NCBI GenBank assembly: GCA_023133595.1
Contig: JAGLWF010000008.1
Location: forward strand, 1 to 52,576
Direction: 5' to 3'
Origin: Nanobdellota archaeon
GTDB lineage: Archaea > Nanobdellota > Nanobdellia > Woesearchaeales > WJKV01
Length of the DNA: 52,576 nt
The notes beneath the pieces were generated by a model. It was given only the letters and a program-made list of their open reading frames with translations. It made no database searches and was not told the origin of the DNA. Each line of letters opens with the position of its first letter. Within the stretch, counting starts at the first letter, position 1. Both the position numbers and the translations under genes were made by a program. Positions 23,175-31,493 of this stretch are shown piece after piece.

Positions 23175-24122
23175 CTAGAATATCATGAATTGCAGATAGA
23201 TGAAGATAGCATAGATCAGGATCAGGACTGCAGATTCTTTCCGGGTCAGGTTCAGGTTATTCCACAACAGCAAGATAACAATCACAGTTGCAAGTATCCA
23301 GAATGCAAAATCAAAATATAATACAGGCCGTGCAACAGAAAAGCCTGCAATCACAGCACCAGAACCAAGAGCCAGCAAAGGATCACAGATATTAGAACCG
23401 ATCAGGTTACCAAGCGATAATGCTTTTGAACGTTTGGCAACAGCCATAAGGGAAACAGCAAGTTCAGGCAGGGAAGTGCCCAGGCCGACCAAGATACCGA
23501 TCAAAGCAGCTCTTATCCCCCATCCCTCTGCAACAAGCACAAGATTATCAACCATGATGTTGGATGCATAGATCACCAGAGCGATTCCAGCAAAAATAAA
23601 TATAAAGTCAAGCAGGATTCCCCAGAATGTTGCTTTTACATGACCATGAGGCATGATAACTCTTTCTTGTGTAAGAACATAGACAAAGTATGCAACATAG
23701 ATCGCGATCAATACCAAACCTTCTTTTCTAGAGATAAAACCGTCAACAGCTGTCAGGAAGAATGCAGTCACACCTATCAACAGCATGATACCATCCCGTT
23801 TCAGTGATCTTTTTGTTGCACGAAAGATAACAAACAGACCAACAATACCTAAAACAAGAGTTATCTGCGACATTCCAGAACCAATGATATTACCAACCGC
23901 AATACCAGAAGATTCAATTCCATTCAGGTTATTGAATCCAGCAGCAACATTTGTGAATATCTCTGGCAGGGATGTTCCGATAGATGTTATTGTCAGGCCA
24001 ATGACAAAAGGTGTGACTCGTAATGCTTTTGCAATATTCTCAGCTGCGCGGACAACAATAGAACTAGAAAACAACAATAGCACGAGACCAACAACACCAA
24101 GCAATAATTCAAACTGCATCAT
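23175..24122 (-). CDS. CaCA-family sodium/calcium-type antiporter
   Basis: This 315-residue protein has about ten hydrophobic helices and two inverted alpha-repeats. Alpha-1 has GLTITSIGTSLPEIFTN then GNIIGSG (about residues 42-83). Alpha-2 has GILVGLGTSLPELAVS then GNLIGSN (about 209-244). The acidic residue in each GTSLPE coordinates the cation. This is the YrbG-like group, exchanging Ca2+ or a related cation for Na+ or H+. The length matches archaeal members such as the structurally characterised NCX. ATG codons at 24122 and 24119 are equivalent starts. Confidence 0.93.
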   Translation of the reverse strand: MMQFELLLGVVGLVLLLFSSSIVVRAAENIAKALRVTPFVIGLTITSIGTSLPEIFTNVAAGFNNLNGIESSGIAVGNIIGSGMSQITLVLGIVGLFVIFRATKRSLKRDGIMLLIGVTAFFLTAVDGFISRKEGLVLIAIYVAYFVYVLTQERVIMPHGHVKATFWGILLDFIFIFAGIALVIYASNIMVDNLVLVAEGWGIRAALIGILVGLGTSLPELAVSLMAVAKRSKALSLGNLIGSNICDPLLALGSGAVIAGFSVARPVLYFDFAFWILATVIVILLLWNNLNLTRKESAVLILIYAIFIYLQFMIF

Positions 24123-24205
24123 CTATCACTCAAGATCATCAAATCAAAGTATATAAATCTTGCTGAAGTTGTCCTTAGAAAGACAACCTCTCGTGTATCA
24201 ATTGT

Positions 24206-24227
24206 TACAACAAATGTTTAAATAAAT
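24206..24227 (+). promoter_or_regulatory. Shared promoter element, block A site 1
   Basis: TACAACAAATGTTTA (24206-24220) followed by AATAA is a BRE/TATA-type promoter about 45 nt before the ATG of the gene at 24267. The same 15 nt occur exactly at 25188-25202, and looser versions precede block B. Confidence 0.6.
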
Positions 24228-24266
24228 TTGCTGGCATAATATATACAGATAGATTGAGAGGTAAAA

Positions 24267-24977
24267 ATGAAAAGCGCTACACAAAAAGATTCTGTTCAAA
24301 AACCAAAAACCAGTCCGCCTACAGGTGGAACAACAGGAAGATATGGTGGTGAAACAAAACAACCACAAAAATCTCCTAAAAGAGAATACAAACCTACATT
24401 CGAGGATATTGCATACGGGCAATATAATGCGATTTCTCGCACTGCTCTTGCAATCACTGATTCTATTGGATGGACAGATGCAATGAAACGTGCAAGAGAA
24501 TACCAGACAGGGCTTCAAAGTCAAGTAGTTGAAATGGACGAGGCTATTGAAAGCCATCTCAGTGAAAAAGATAGTATCGAAGAGAGGATCTACAATTGCA
24601 GGGTTGGAATTATTGAAACAGAATCAGAGATAAAAAATATAGAAGAAGAACGTAAGAAAGTAGATGCTCAAGTAGCACAATTAGGACAGGAAGCCTTAGC
24701 AACAGAAGATTCAGAATTGAAAAAACAGCTTTTGACGGATAAAGAAGAACAAACAAGACTCAATGGAGAGATAGAAAAGAAAAGAGAAGCTATCAAGTAT
24801 AACCAGGAAGATATCAGGATTCTAGAAGAAAGATTAGGCAGGTATGCCAACTGCACTGCAGGACTGCTTCAGGAAAAGGCAGATCTTGAGAAGTATGCAG
24901 CTGCTGTAACTGCAGTGATAGATGATGAAGCAAACATAAGAAAAATTCCAAACGTCAGAAGACTTGGAGGAAGATAA
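24267..24977 (+). CDS. Coiled-coil protein with GWT motif, first gene of block A
   Basis: This 236-residue protein has a disordered Pro/Thr/Gly/Lys-rich N-terminus (1-45), a conserved TDSIGWTDAMKRAREY segment (about 64-79), then a long coiled coil to about 215. The same GWT[DE]A-KR-R segment precedes the coiled coil of the protein at 27217, so the two are paralogues. There is no membrane segment. A GAGAGGTAA ribosome-binding site stands before the ATG. It is the first gene of a cluster whose other members include membrane anchors and AAA+ ATPases, so a structural or scaffold role is a reasonable inference. The family is not recognised. Confidence 0.7.
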   Translation: MKSATQKDSVQKPKTSPPTGGTTGRYGGETKQPQKSPKREYKPTFEDIAYGQYNAISRTALAITDSIGWTDAMKRAREYQTGLQSQVVEMDEAIESHLSEKDSIEERIYNCRVGIIETESEIKNIEEERKKVDAQVAQLGQEALATEDSELKKQLLTDKEEQTRLNGEIEKKREAIKYNQEDIRILEERLGRYANCTAGLLQEKADLEKYAAAVTAVIDDEANIRKIPNVRRLGGR

Positions 24978-24978
24978 G

Positions 24979-25155
24979 ATGAACTCGTTATACAACGGAG
25001 TAGTTGACAATGATCCAGAAAAACAGAGCGATCTGTTGAAGCGTATAAATGCTGCAATGGAAGCGCACGAAGAACATTACGGATCAAAAAATGAAAAAGA
25101 AAACAGGATGAGACTCCACGAAGAACTGTTCGCAGGATATGTTGAAACATTGTAA
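24979..25155 (+). CDS. Small acidic helical protein, 58 aa
   Basis: This 58-residue charged protein (MNSLYNGVVDNDPEKQ, then a helix with EAHEEHYGSKNEKEN) starts 1 nt after the stop of the coiled-coil gene and has a good GGAGG ribosome-binding site inside that gene's end. Translation is therefore probably coupled. There is no known domain. It is likely a partner of the preceding coiled-coil protein. Confidence 0.6.
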   Translation: MNSLYNGVVDNDPEKQSDLLKRINAAMEAHEEHYGSKNEKENRMRLHEELFAGYVETL

Positions 25156-25187
25156 CTAACACTACAACAAGTAACTGCAACAACAGA

Positions 25188-25207
25188 TACAACAAATGTT
25201 TATATCC
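25188..25207 (+). promoter_or_regulatory. Shared promoter element, block A site 2
   Basis: TACAACAAATGTTTA is identical to 24206-24220 and here runs into TATATCC, a TATA box. It drives the genes from 25310 on, with a leader of about 80-90 nt. Confidence 0.6.
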
Positions 25208-25309
25208 GACAATCGTTCATAAAATTATATTATTCATTAATTTTTGAGGATAGATGAAAAATAAGCAAACTAGCGTTAGCTATATCCAAAACATGGAGGT
25301 TAAAACAAA

Positions 25310-25867
25310 ATGACCGAAAAAGCAGAAAATATTGACACTCAATCCGCGTTCCGGAATAGAATGCAGATTCGAGAGAAGAAAGAAAGTGTTCCAAAACCAA
25401 TCAAGGAAAGACACAACCTTGGAGCTTTCAGCAAGAGGGGGCCAAGAAAGATGATAGGATACGCAACTATCAGAGATTACATCTCCAATCATCCAGTCCG
25501 TACATGGACTGCAGGAATACTGCTTACAGCAGCACTATCATTCGGAGGCGGAATGGTCTATGGTGTGAAAAATGCAGAATCTCTAAGAGATGATTACAGG
25601 CAAGGAGTTGTTGCTACAAAGAACTATGTTGATGGTTTCTTCGGAAACTTGGACAGCACAGTTGAGCTTGAAGAGGTACCGACAATAACACAAGAAGAGA
25701 CACCAGCAACAGATTACAAACAGCCGCTTGAAAAAAAAGCAGCAGGAAAGACAGAGGAACAGAAAAAGGACGAGAAAAGACCTCTTGAAGAAGAATTAGC
25801 AGAACCAGGATACATACCTGAAAATGAAAAAGGTGTTACTGCAGACGAACCTGCAGATAATTTTTGA
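25310..25867 (+). CDS. Single-pass membrane protein of block A
   Basis: This 185-residue protein has a basic N-terminal region (1-63), one transmembrane helix (TWTAGILLTAALSFGGGMVYGV, about 65-86) and an outer part rich in Glu, Lys, Thr and Pro that looks disordered (VPTITQEETPATD, EEELAEPGYIP). An excellent TGGAGGT ribosome-binding site precedes the ATG. Its membrane segment GGGMVYG resembles GGGFLYG of the protein at 26652, so these may be sister subunits. No known family. Confidence 0.65.
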   Translation: MTEKAENIDTQSAFRNRMQIREKKESVPKPIKERHNLGAFSKRGPRKMIGYATIRDYISNHPVRTWTAGILLTAALSFGGGMVYGVKNAESLRDDYRQGVVATKNYVDGFFGNLDSTVELEEVPTITQEETPATDYKQPLEKKAAGKTEEQKKDEKRPLEEELAEPGYIPENEKGVTADEPADNF

Positions 25868-25873
25868 TTGAAA

Positions 25874-26668
25874 ATGTCAGGCTACGATCCAGATGAATTC
25901 CAAGGAAACAATACCTTTGGAAGACAAAAAGGAAAAGGATTTTTGAATCTCACCAAACAGTTTGCAACATCGAGAGTCGGTATGTTTGGCGCACTCTTGG
26001 CATTATATGCTGCAACTTTTGGTATCGGCCAGCTCAAGGAAGATCCTTTGGACTTGTTCAGTACAAAGGAGAGATTGCATATTGAGACTGCAAGACAGCT
26101 TGAAGAGATGGTTGAAAGTGATCAGAGTCCTGCTGTCAGAGAAGAGATCCAGGACAGACTGCAGGAGATCAGCAAGAAGAGCAAGAATGGTCTGGAGTAC
26201 GAAGCAAAGACCATCTTGATTCGAAAAGCTATCGATGCTGGATTCAGAAATGAAGTCAGGGCAAAGTTCCTGAATGCAGATCTGAGGAAAGCGATCGAAG
26301 AAAAACGTCTGGATGCAATCGATACAAAGACATTAGCTGAGATTGCCTGGTATGCTCTATGCGAGAATAAATTCAGTGATCAAGCATACATAGACATTGC
26401 AGAAAAAACACTTGTTGTCTTAGACAATGGCTCGTTCAGCAGGGAAAAGAGAGCTTATGTGAAGAAACTTATGACAGCATGCATGAAAGATGGTGTGTTC
26501 AATGAAGAAGAAATGAAGACCATGACATATCTTCTGCTCGACGAATTCATGGAACGGCCAGAAGGAGACGGGTACAGGCAGGCAATTGAGAAGAAGCTTG
26601 GCACTATCTATATGAAAAGGAATGCTGACAAGATGAAAGGTATGTTCAAAAATGACAATTCGAAGTAA
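25874..26668 (+). CDS. Membrane-anchored helical protein of block A
   Basis: This 264-residue protein has one transmembrane helix (about 35-53, VGMFGALLALYAATFGIG) and then an all-helical domain. A segment DGVFNEEEMKTMTYLL near the C-terminus recalls TerB-like helical domains, which bind metal or membrane partners, but I would not assign the family on that alone. The ATG at 25874 follows 6 nt after the stop of the previous gene. The 3' end overlaps the next gene by 17 nt, so the three membrane-protein genes form a tight unit. Confidence 0.6.
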   Translation: MSGYDPDEFQGNNTFGRQKGKGFLNLTKQFATSRVGMFGALLALYAATFGIGQLKEDPLDLFSTKERLHIETARQLEEMVESDQSPAVREEIQDRLQEISKKSKNGLEYEAKTILIRKAIDAGFRNEVRAKFLNADLRKAIEEKRLDAIDTKTLAEIAWYALCENKFSDQAYIDIAEKTLVVLDNGSFSREKRAYVKKLMTACMKDGVFNEEEMKTMTYLLLDEFMERPEGDGYRQAIEKKLGTIYMKRNADKMKGMFKNDNSK

Positions 26669-27194
26669 GATAGGATCAACTGTTTTGCTTTTAGGAGCTC
26701 TTGGGCTAGGAGGAGGATTCCTCTATGGTACATTGGGCTCGGAAAAAGAGTACAATACCGACGAGATCATCCAGAAAGAACCATTGACTGGCACCCAAAC
26801 TTCATCAGAAAGAACAGAAGCACGAAAAGAGCGAAGCTCTTTTGTGTCCCAGGAATCTTCGATTCCTGTGAAGAAGAAAGAGAAAGACGGAGAGTATGTA
26901 ACCTTTGACGAAGTCAAGATATACAAGGTCATGCGAAGAGGAAGCACAGAACCGACATATCTTATCGAGGATACAACAACAAAAAGACAGTACTGGGTGC
27001 GAAGAGAGCAGGGAGAACTGTTCATAAATGATTTCAGAGGATTCGCAAGACGAATATTCGGCGAAGCACAGGAAGCAATCGAGCCCATGATCGAAGAAAT
27101 AAAACCTTATGCTAAAGAAGCGGCCAGAGTCGGCCTAAAACAAGCAAAAAAAGTTTTTGATAGAGAAGTTGACCTGGATTCCTGGGTCAAATAA
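26652..27194 (+). CDS. Membrane-anchored small protein of block A
   Basis: An N-terminal hydrophobic helix (GSTVLLLGALGLGGGFLYGTLG, residues 8-29) is followed by a polar linker and a small beta-rich domain (about 75-120: VTFDEVKIYKVMRRG, YLIEDTTTKRQYWVRR). A basic helix follows to the end. The beta part looks like a compact barrel. No named family. The overlap with the preceding gene and the 22-nt gap to the next support co-expression. Confidence 0.6.
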   Translation: MTIRSKIGSTVLLLGALGLGGGFLYGTLGSEKEYNTDEIIQKEPLTGTQTSSERTEARKERSSFVSQESSIPVKKKEKDGEYVTFDEVKIYKVMRRGSTEPTYLIEDTTTKRQYWVRREQGELFINDFRGFARRIFGEAQEAIEPMIEEIKPYAKEAARVGLKQAKKVFDREVDLDSWVK

Positions 27195-27216
27195 ACAACT
27201 GGAGGTAAAATAAAAA

Positions 27217-28257
27217 ATGACTTATGCACCTACAACACCAAAATATAAACCTAGAGGAGGCTCACCTAAAACTCGTGAACCACGAGAAAAAACAGGAGGT
27301 TTGTCCCAGATTGAAAAAGAAAAAGAAGCAAGACGTGAACAAAGAGAGCTTATCGATAGTGAGACGACACTTTTCGAGGTAAGTTTGATGGGTGTTCCGC
27401 GTATTGTTCGTCCAGTAGCAAGACCTGTATACAGGTTTACAGACTACGCAGGATGGACAGAAGCTAAAAAGAGGATTAGAAAGTTTGCTGGACATGTAGA
27501 CGATATACTGATCGATCTTGACGAGACAATCGATTTCTGGAGCGCACGATACCAAGAATCCGAGGACGGATACGGTAAAGCAAAAGAAAATCGGATCTCG
27601 CTTCGAGGGGAATACGCAGAAGCTACAAGCCTGATTGCAGCATGCAAGAGAGAACTAGGGAATCTGCAGGCAGAAAAAAAAAGAGTTCAAGAAGATCAAT
27701 TAAAGATTGATGCAAAAGATGAGAACCTGGAAGAATGGAACCGATTGGAAAACGAAAAACAGAAGAGCGGAGCTGAAGTAGAAGGTCTGAGAGAAGACAT
27801 CAGAAAAACAAATGTTGATCTTGGTGAAGTGAAGAAAGAACTGATAATCGCGCACCAGGGTTACAAAACTTTCGAAGGCCAGAAAAATGGTTATCTGAAG
27901 ATCCAACGTGCATTAGAGAATCAGAGAAGCCAGCAAGAGCTTCTAAGAAACCGTCTAAACGACTACCTGAATGACAAATCAGGAACACTGGACATTGCAG
28001 CTGGAATGCAAAAGTCAAAAGCAATCTTCCTGAAAGGAAAAGAGATTGTCAAGGCAGCTGCAGCAAAGACAAAGCATGATTGGAAGCATATCAACAGTAT
28101 CATCGACAATAGCGGCGAACTAGAAAGTCTAGGTATTGAAAATATCTTTGAAGATATCCCTGGAGCAGAAGAGTACGACCAATCTTTCATGGACGAGACT
28201 GTTGAAGAGATTCTCGAAGATGTTGACGAAAATGTTGACGGCCAAGATACGGTCTGA
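27217..28257 (+). CDS. Coiled-coil protein with GWT motif, paralogue 2
   Basis: This 346-residue protein has a disordered N-terminus, a segment TDYAGWTEAKKRIRKF (about 70-85) that matches the protein at 24267, then about 170 residues of coiled coil, and an acidic tail ending EEILEDVDENVDGQD. It probably forms an elongated scaffold with its paralogue. A CTGGAGGTAA ribosome-binding site precedes the start. It is followed by a long T-tract and then the first ATPase gene. Confidence 0.68.
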   Translation: MTYAPTTPKYKPRGGSPKTREPREKTGGLSQIEKEKEARREQRELIDSETTLFEVSLMGVPRIVRPVARPVYRFTDYAGWTEAKKRIRKFAGHVDDILIDLDETIDFWSARYQESEDGYGKAKENRISLRGEYAEATSLIAACKRELGNLQAEKKRVQEDQLKIDAKDENLEEWNRLENEKQKSGAEVEGLREDIRKTNVDLGEVKKELIIAHQGYKTFEGQKNGYLKIQRALENQRSQQELLRNRLNDYLNDKSGTLDIAAGMQKSKAIFLKGKEIVKAAAAKTKHDWKHINSIIDNSGELESLGIENIFEDIPGAEEYDQSFMDETVEEILEDVDENVDGQDTV

Positions 28258-28260
28258 ATC

Positions 28261-28289
28261 TTTTATTTTTTTTATTTTTATTTTTTTTA
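28261..28289 (+). terminator. T-tract, possible partial terminator inside block A
   Basis: Twenty-five of 29 bases are T (T4, T8, T5, T8 separated by single A). T-runs of this kind terminate archaeal RNA polymerase. Because the next gene (28304) has a strong GGAGG site but no clear promoter, this could lower expression of the downstream ATPase genes relative to the coiled-coil and membrane genes. Confidence 0.5.
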
Positions 28290-28303
28290 TGGAGGTTTGA
28301 AAA

Positions 28304-29812
28304 ATGGTAGCTATAGCAGATGCATCTAAAGATACAAAACAAAATCAGTACTTCATAGAGCTAGATGCAAAAGTAATCAGCCAGAATGCTTCTATGTACA
28401 AACGCGAGAAACTAGGAACTCCTGCCATAGATCTTTACAATAAGGTGCTAAGATCCAAGGCACGCACTGATGCGCAGGGTTTTGCTTCTGGATATGACAT
28501 TTCGTTTGACGCTTTTGAACGAATGCTTGGCACTTACAAGACAATCCATGATGAACTTTGCGGGATATTCAATGGAATGTCTTCAGATAGAGAGACAAAA
28601 AAATTCCTGAATTTATTTTCATTCTATATCGCTGCCTCTAGTGCAGAGAAAGTAATCACAAAACATACACAAGAAAAGTCTCCGGTTTCAATTGGCATGG
28701 ACATTACTCTCTTTGAAAGAGATTATAGCCTTTTCAAGGAAATGGTAGATCGTTACATAGACATCGGAAGAAATGCATATGGTGCAGATGATCTGGCAAA
28801 AAGGACTAGTGGTTTTTTCAATTGGATACAGGATTTTACAAGAACACAATTAGAAAGAGCAGAATTCGCAGGACTTATGCAGGGTCTTGAAAGAAAAGGA
28901 ATTCTGAATCCAGATGTTGATCTTAAATTCATGGGTTTAAACTATGTTGATGTCAGAAAGCAACGTTCTGGGCGCATCCTTACTTTAGACGATATCGGTG
29001 GAAATTATAATGCAAAGTCAGAAATCTACATGTTGATCGAAAGATTCAAGGACGAAGATGAATGCGCTGCAAACAATATCGATATATATGAAGGTATAAT
29101 GTTCGAAGGTCCGCCAGGGACAGGAAAGACATTACTGGCAAAAATTCTTGCTGATAATTGCGGTAAAAATTTTGTCGAGATACAGCTTACAGATTTCCTG
29201 AGCAAATTCTGGGGGGAGACAGAAGAGAACTTAAGAAAGATATTGAGCGTGAAGAACAGTATCATATTTTTTGACGAGATGGACTCTACCTGCCCACGGC
29301 AGAGCGGAGACGATACAGAAGGCATGATGCGCCGGATAACTGACCAGGTGGCAAAACATCTTCAGGGATTCCAGGATGATAAGTCTTCAAGTAGAAATGT
29401 ATACATTGCAGCAACTAATTTCAGAGACGGGATCGCTACAAAAATTCTAAGAGCAGGGCGTTTTGACAAGATCGTCGAATTCAATTATCCGGATGAAACA
29501 GAGATCCAGGAAATCCTTGATATCCATCTGCGAAGATCAGATGCAGGATCAAGGATGGCTTTCTTTGAGGATATTGATTCTGCACTTATCGCCCGTGCAA
29601 TATTCGCACGTTCCTTGCAGGTAAAAGCAGCAGCAGCAGCGAATCCAAAACTAGCTGTTCAAGGATTGGTTGGTGCAGATATCGAGCAGATAGTGAAACG
29701 TGCACGAAGTTTTAGGTGGAATGCCAAATATCTTGGACATCCAGTACATCCAGCAACAAATCAAGATTTCATGGATCTAACCCAAAAATACGAGGCTGAG
29801 AAACGAGGTTAA
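28304..29812 (+). CDS. Classic-clade AAA+ ATPase of block A
   Basis: A 225-residue N-terminal helical region precedes one AAA domain: LDDIGGNYNAK (N-linker), Walker A GPPGTGKT (269-276), Walker B IIFFDE (320-325), sensor-1 in AATN (Asn372) and arginine fingers in ILRAGRFDK. The arrangement matches the Cdc48/proteasomal/katanin-type clade with one ATPase ring, so a hexameric unfoldase or remodeller is expected. The N-domain is unlike known N-domains and probably selects the cluster's own substrate. It abuts the MoxR-like gene with 2 nt between. Confidence 0.88.
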   Translation: MVAIADASKDTKQNQYFIELDAKVISQNASMYKREKLGTPAIDLYNKVLRSKARTDAQGFASGYDISFDAFERMLGTYKTIHDELCGIFNGMSSDRETKKFLNLFSFYIAASSAEKVITKHTQEKSPVSIGMDITLFERDYSLFKEMVDRYIDIGRNAYGADDLAKRTSGFFNWIQDFTRTQLERAEFAGLMQGLERKGILNPDVDLKFMGLNYVDVRKQRSGRILTLDDIGGNYNAKSEIYMLIERFKDEDECAANNIDIYEGIMFEGPPGTGKTLLAKILADNCGKNFVEIQLTDFLSKFWGETEENLRKILSVKNSIIFFDEMDSTCPRQSGDDTEGMMRRITDQVAKHLQGFQDDKSSSRNVYIAATNFRDGIATKILRAGRFDKIVEFNYPDETEIQEILDIHLRRSDAGSRMAFFEDIDSALIARAIFARSLQVKAAAAANPKLAVQGLVGADIEQIVKRARSFRWNAKYLGHPVHPATNQDFMDLTQKYEAEKRG

Positions 29813-29814
29813 AA

Positions 29815-31491
29815 ATGTCAAGGACAAGTCTTCCAGGAGTGAGTGACAGAAGAAAAAGAATGCTAGAGAGAAGGCTGAAGAGATTCGGTGCTGGCAACAC
29901 TGCACCAGCATCTCCCACAGACACAACAGTTCCTAGAAGATCCAGAATCGGAAGAGCGCCAAGGAAACCAGCACAGACAACAGCCCCAAAGAATGGAACA
30001 GGCCAGAAGAAAAGATCCATCTTAGACACAATATCACAGGCAGCGAACAAGATGAAGAAGATAGCTGGCTTTGATTACAGTGCAGGAGTCAGGCAGCAAC
30101 TGCATGGATTATACCATCTTGTGCAGGATCGAGGATTATATATCGGTCCAGAAAAAGGGATACAGTTCGATCTCTTGAAAACATTGCCCTTGAATGACAA
30201 TGAAAGCGAGAGTGTTTCGATCTACAAGGAATCGTACAATGCAAACCTGCTATTGACTTTCCTAGTCGGGCTTGTGAACAAAGGAACAATGATTGCATTC
30301 GGTCCTCCAGGTGCAGGAAAGACAACAACCGCAGAGATTGTCGGACATTTTATGTATAATCAAAGTATGAATGATATTTTCGATGCAACTATCTACGGAA
30401 ATCCAGAACTGACACGGGAAGAGATGATCGCACGTCTCCACACTGGAAAATTAATGCTTGGACAGGAAGAAGTTATTGAAAGAGAATTCACAAAAAGCTC
30501 AGTGAAACTGCTTGACGAGATAAACAGGATCCCTCCAGGAACATTAAGTTCATTATATCAAACTATTGATAGAGGTCTTGCAAAATACTATGAAAAAGTC
30601 ATACGATTAAAGGACGGACCGATTTACGCGACTGCAAACGCGCCTGACAGTGGAAACTGGCCACTGCCACCTCCAGTAAAAGATCGGTTTGATCTGGCAA
30701 TTGTTGCGAACGAAATGAATCCTACATTTATCGAACATTTTGATAACAGAGGCAATGAGAATCTGGGAGGAAGTTTAGATGATCTACTTAAGATTCCAAA
30801 ACAACTGCAGCTTGGCCCTACTTCATTGAAAGCTGTCCGGGAAAAGATAAGTGAAGTCGAGATTGACCGTGAAGCAATGAACCAGTTGATCTTTTTCATC
30901 TGCGAGATGAACTACTGTGATCAGGCAGGAATAGACCTTGCAGGAAAAACAAAAGCAAATGCAATGACAGTGAAACCAGGACGATCGCTGTGCAGCAAAT
31001 GCCACTACAAAGAAGGCATCTGCAGTTGTACACAAGAAGCAATCTCTCCTCGTTCATACAAAGCGATTATCACCTATGCAAAAGCTTTGGCGTGGTGGAG
31101 AGGAAAAAATAGTGTGGATGTAGAGGATATCAAACAGATAATACCATACACAATCTGGCATAAGCTTACACTTACTGAAGCTGCAAAGGAATGGGATCCC
31201 AGATATGCGAACGACAAGATTCAGTTTGTGAGAGATTGTTTTGAAGAATCACAAAAAGTTTACCAACAATCAGAATCAGCAATCCCGGAACTAGGAAAGA
31301 TACTATCTTCGATTGTGAAAAGCTACAATCATATCTGCAGGGTCGAATCGAATGGAAAGATGGATGCTCAGAAAAAGACAGCATTAAAGGATGAGATCGA
31401 GGAACAGCTAGGAGAACTCCAGAAACTGGATACACCTGCAAAATACGCGATTGCTGTCGGACTTAAATTTGTATACGAAAGATTGATCTAA
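29815..31491 (+). CDS. MoxR-like AAA+ ATPase with cysteine cluster
   Basis: After a basic, disordered N-terminus (1-65) comes a MoxR-type AAA domain: Walker A GPPGAGKT (163-170), Walker B VKLLDE (230-235) followed by INRIPP, sensor-1 in YATANAP (Asn275), and PVKDRFDL with the arginine finger. A CSKC...CSC cluster (Cys393, 396, 403, 405) in the lid region could bind zinc, which is unusual for MoxR proteins. MoxR ATPases typically act with VWA partner proteins as chaperones for maturation of complexes. The next gene encodes exactly such a VWA protein, 2 nt downstream. Confidence 0.85.
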   Translation: MSRTSLPGVSDRRKRMLERRLKRFGAGNTAPASPTDTTVPRRSRIGRAPRKPAQTTAPKNGTGQKKRSILDTISQAANKMKKIAGFDYSAGVRQQLHGLYHLVQDRGLYIGPEKGIQFDLLKTLPLNDNESESVSIYKESYNANLLLTFLVGLVNKGTMIAFGPPGAGKTTTAEIVGHFMYNQSMNDIFDATIYGNPELTREEMIARLHTGKLMLGQEEVIEREFTKSSVKLLDEINRIPPGTLSSLYQTIDRGLAKYYEKVIRLKDGPIYATANAPDSGNWPLPPPVKDRFDLAIVANEMNPTFIEHFDNRGNENLGGSLDDLLKIPKQLQLGPTSLKAVREKISEVEIDREAMNQLIFFICEMNYCDQAGIDLAGKTKANAMTVKPGRSLCSKCHYKEGICSCTQEAISPRSYKAIITYAKALAWWRGKNSVDVEDIKQIIPYTIWHKLTLTEAAKEWDPRYANDKIQFVRDCFEESQKVYQQSESAIPELGKILSSIVKSYNHICRVESNGKMDAQKKTALKDEIEEQLGELQKLDTPAKYAIAVGLKFVYERLI

Positions 31492-31493
31492 AA

